This document shows positions 53,201-54,394 of a stretch of DNA of 54,394 nucleotides, in pieces; the first letter of the stretch is position 1, and each line of letters starts with the position of its first letter. This stretch comes from Aporhodopirellula sallentina SM41. GTDB lineage: Bacteria > Planctomycetota > Planctomycetia > Pirellulales > Pirellulaceae. The position numbers were made by a program, and so were the translations under genes. The notes beneath the pieces are model-generated. The model worked only from the letters and a program-made list of their open reading frames with translations. It made no database searches and was not told the origin of the DNA. Where the stretch lies: positions 1 through 54,394 of the forward strand of contig NZ_ANOH01000428.1 in NCBI RefSeq assembly GCF_000346505.1. Direction: 5' to 3'.

Positions 53201-54394
53201 CAGGAGCCCCCTCGGTCACCGTCACAACAACGTCACCGCCACTCACACGAGCAGGATCCACCTCAAACAACGGAGCATCATTGACCGGATTGAGGAGAAT
53301 CCTCACACGCCCAGTCGACGTCATCGGATCACTGCGAAGGATCCCCAACTCAAAACTAGTCAGCCCGAGATTGTAGGTCTGCCCGTCATCTTGCACCGTG
53401 TACAAGAATCCGTCGGACCCAACCGTGTCCAAGTTCTGATCCATCCGCGGCGTGTAGTCCAGGTATTCTCGACCATCGACTCCAGGCTCAGTACCACGCA
53501 CGAGCGTGCCACCTTGTGTTGTCGTTGACGGGAACCCGGTCAGTGCCAACGTTTGTGCATCCAACGTTGTCGTTGGAAGCCCCACGACGGTCTGGCCACC
53601 ATTGATTTCGTCGAGCGGGCCTGCCGTAAACAAATCCAACAGACCAGGACGTTCCGATGCGTCTTCTCTTTCGAGGTAGATCCGATACGTTCCACCACCG
53701 TTGATTTGGTTGTCTTCGGTCATGGTGATCACCAAGGTACCGTCCGACTCAATTTGATAGCGGTCGTCCACACTCGCGTTCGTGTCCACCGGAGTCGGCA
53801 CAACCGACGTATCCAAGCGAGGTGCGTCATTGACCGGTTGCACATGAACCGTTGTCGTTACCTGAACAAACTTCGAAACGAAACCGGGGTCGTTGGCAAG
53901 CGAGTAGTCAACGACGTTGAAGACCAATTCCGCGGTACCAACTGCATCGACGGATGTCGTCAAATGCATCGTTCCATCTTCCGTAACAGTTGGCGGAACC
54001 GCGAACAATCCGACCGGGATCGATGACAATGCGGCCTGTAGTTCAAAACGCACACCTTGGGTAGCCAATTCGTCCAACGCGGTCGACTCACTCGGCAAGA
54101 TATTGCTCGCCCAGTCGGTAATATTCCGCTGGCCAAGGTCATCTCGCTCGAGAACAAACACCCCTTCGTTGAAATCAAATCGAGGGGCGTCGTTGACCGC
54201 ACGGGTCGTCAACGTCATCTGCTTCGGTGCGGACCGGTTGTTGGTGTTCGTGTAATCAATCGAACCGACCGCGTCAGGATCAGGGATTTCCGAACCTGGG
54301 ATGCGGGTTGGGCCGAAGTCTTCGACCACGTAACTGAACACTTCCGTCGGATCGAACGGTGTCTGTTCGTTGTAGTCCACGTTCGGCAAGTACT
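50280..54394 (-). CDS. Giant cadherin-like repeat protein with C-terminal dockerin (start lies beyond the window)
   Basis: At least 1,370 residues, open at the right edge. It holds about eight repeats of roughly 100-130 residues, each opening with a VNDAP or variant (VNDAPR, VNDPPE, SNDPPS, TNDAPT) and containing strand motifs such as VTYLPGDEF and IVYTPDPGH. These are the marks of cadherin/VCBS-like adhesion domains, which often bind Ca2+. A type I dockerin follows with two calcium loops, DVNRNGFVTALD and DVNDDGFVTEVD, each followed by a helix (ALMIINLLN and ALQVINMLN). The tail is very acidic. Planctomycetes make many such dockerin proteins, but their cohesin partners are unknown. Surface display is inferred; the signal peptide is outside the window. 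Confidence 0.86.
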   Translation of the reverse strand, partial: YLPNVDYNEQTPFDPTEVFSYVVEDFGPTRIPGSEIPDPDAVGSIDYTNTNNRSAPKQMTLTTRAVNDAPRFDFNEGVFVLERDDLGQRNITDWASNILPSESTALDELATQGVRFELQAALSSIPVGLFAVPPTVTEDGTMHLTTSVDAVGTAELVFNVVDYSLANDPGFVSKFVQVTTTVHVQPVNDAPRLDTSVVPTPVDTNASVDDRYQIESDGTLVITMTEDNQINGGGTYRIYLEREDASERPGLLDLFTAGPLDEINGGQTVVGLPTTTLDAQTLALTGFPSTTTQGGTLVRGTEPGVDGREYLDYTPRMDQNLDTVGSDGFLYTVQDDGQTYNLGLTSFELGILRSDPMTSTGRVRILLNPVNDAPLFEVDPARVSGGDVVVTVTEGAPAGVTFNLIADRAAGPVGATDENDPVNGQSLSYVITPDPAVAYPGAFTTPPAVDSLGRLTFAAGTDISGDFVFNIMAVDSGANDPTGRGDINTSALVPFTISITPVNDPPEVKQGEDGVVSATIAEEGSTTITEAELLAEFQGGPTAPAGSGAIDESTQGLIIFSGLPTDGGPAVTTTGGGTITRIGSTFTYTPAMNFAGQDAVIYQISDTATPDSPNIFGTWLINVTPVNDAPDLGSLDLMLGLPEDVGSVRVDDWFADVTVGPAGDSLGGGRASDEIDGLGAIPAQSFASITIRPVATDDRYEDLFEFTAGDLDSVVRRDGDDLVFDVTPGASGAATFEVIVTDDGDDNAPNVATASAVLTITIDSSNDPPSFDVVGDNPISVTEGDPLYVENWADNVSAGDTGQSARFIVNVPAGDEDLFEVLPSIDATGELTFQFKEEANGSTVIGVSLTDDADPDDGQLLTSDGLPALTTAEVQLTISITPVNDAPVANDNDFITTEDNVLTFTINDLLGNDTDIDVGDELTLVQTGTLSTTLGALITINPTTETITYNPLETSAIQELRPGTTIVDSFQYQVSDIAGELSNFATVRLTISGTNDAPTVIDDVIGFDYEENASGAPVAKSLTLAGNSIFENDFDIDTGDTIDPLTFTVTIQPLYGELRQDAVTGEVTYLPGDEFLTVGGGKDSFEYTLSDIGGPISGQPSPPATVQIVTVPTPTMDPIRTGTFNNGTTQGTAVVDLDDLFASADPLDLTKTVIKVNGQNGFAEINASGQLVYTPDPGHTGEDTVTIEVEDINGVKSGDVIIEFNTTVNERTNPAAPTDVNRNGFVTALDALMIINLLNEGLGGSAGGIPIGAIPADDDSYYDVNDDGFVTEVDALQVINMLNAQDTAQLSSEPIASVSSSDHASVDGDTSASVSTVSSGTAKVVGGAEIEGELDVLELIAIDNAAESAGSDNDDDSLAANLDAAISDLF

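Overview
The window looks like the chromosome of a planctomycete of the Rhodopirellula/Pirellulaceae type. The pointers are about 55% G+C with a strong GC3 bias, short scattered operons, a giant secreted protein ending in a dockerin, a Ser/Thr kinase with a sensory domain, DUF4912, ThuA and DUF502 proteins, and intergenic gaps filled with palindromic repeats. This placement is inference from gene content. I see no rRNA, tRNA, CRISPR array, prophage or insertion-sequence transposase.

Layout. 1-7.8 kb (minus strand): a nitrate assimilation operon, read nrtA-nrtB-nrtC-nrtD, then a GAF-domain protein, a fused iron-sulfur/membrane-anchor (DmsB-DmsC-like) protein, and the start of a molybdopterin nitrate reductase that runs off the left edge. 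8-12.4 kb: a von Willebrand factor A protein, a nitronate monooxygenase-family protein and a gap packed with repeats. 12.4-16.8 kb: the translation cluster rpmE-prfA-prmC and, divergently, lepA, which carries an apparent one-base frameshift. 17-24.8 kb: an MFS transporter, an OleD-like reductase, pilT paired with a PilB-like protein that has lost its ATPase motifs, an AtpI-like protein and a SAP-DUF4912 protein. 25-32.3 kb: a ThuA protein, dihydroorotase and an RND efflux pair behind a near-consensus promoter with an operator-like spacer. 32.3-36.4 kb: a thioredoxin-like gene divergent from an HxlR regulator, an exported methyltransferase and cydAB. 36.4-45.6 kb: a kinase-Cache receptor, a zinc-ribbon membrane protein with an HD hydrolase, then holB, rpiB and a TsaC/arginine-phosphatase fusion, and an NHL-repeat lipoprotein. 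45.6-54.4 kb: DUF502, comF, an ECF sigma factor and the cadherin-like/dockerin protein.

How the genes fit together. The left operon would import nitrate, sense some small molecule through GAF, and probably feed quinol electrons through the DmsBC-like module to the reductase. The holB-rpiB-fusion group matches the Bacillus ywlC-ywlE-ywlF order, but with ywlC and ywlE fused. The RND pair, the HxlR/thioredoxin pair and cytochrome bd look like stress-response units with local regulation.

The most novel-looking signal is in the gaps. Three copies of a 128-bp element with terminal inverted repeats (8260, 16886 and inverted at 49942) and two copies of a roughly 105-bp element (12273 and inverted at 19519) are present, along with single-copy palindromes at 11890, 12127 and 17053. 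In two cases the element's terminal TAG is also the stop codon of the upstream gene.
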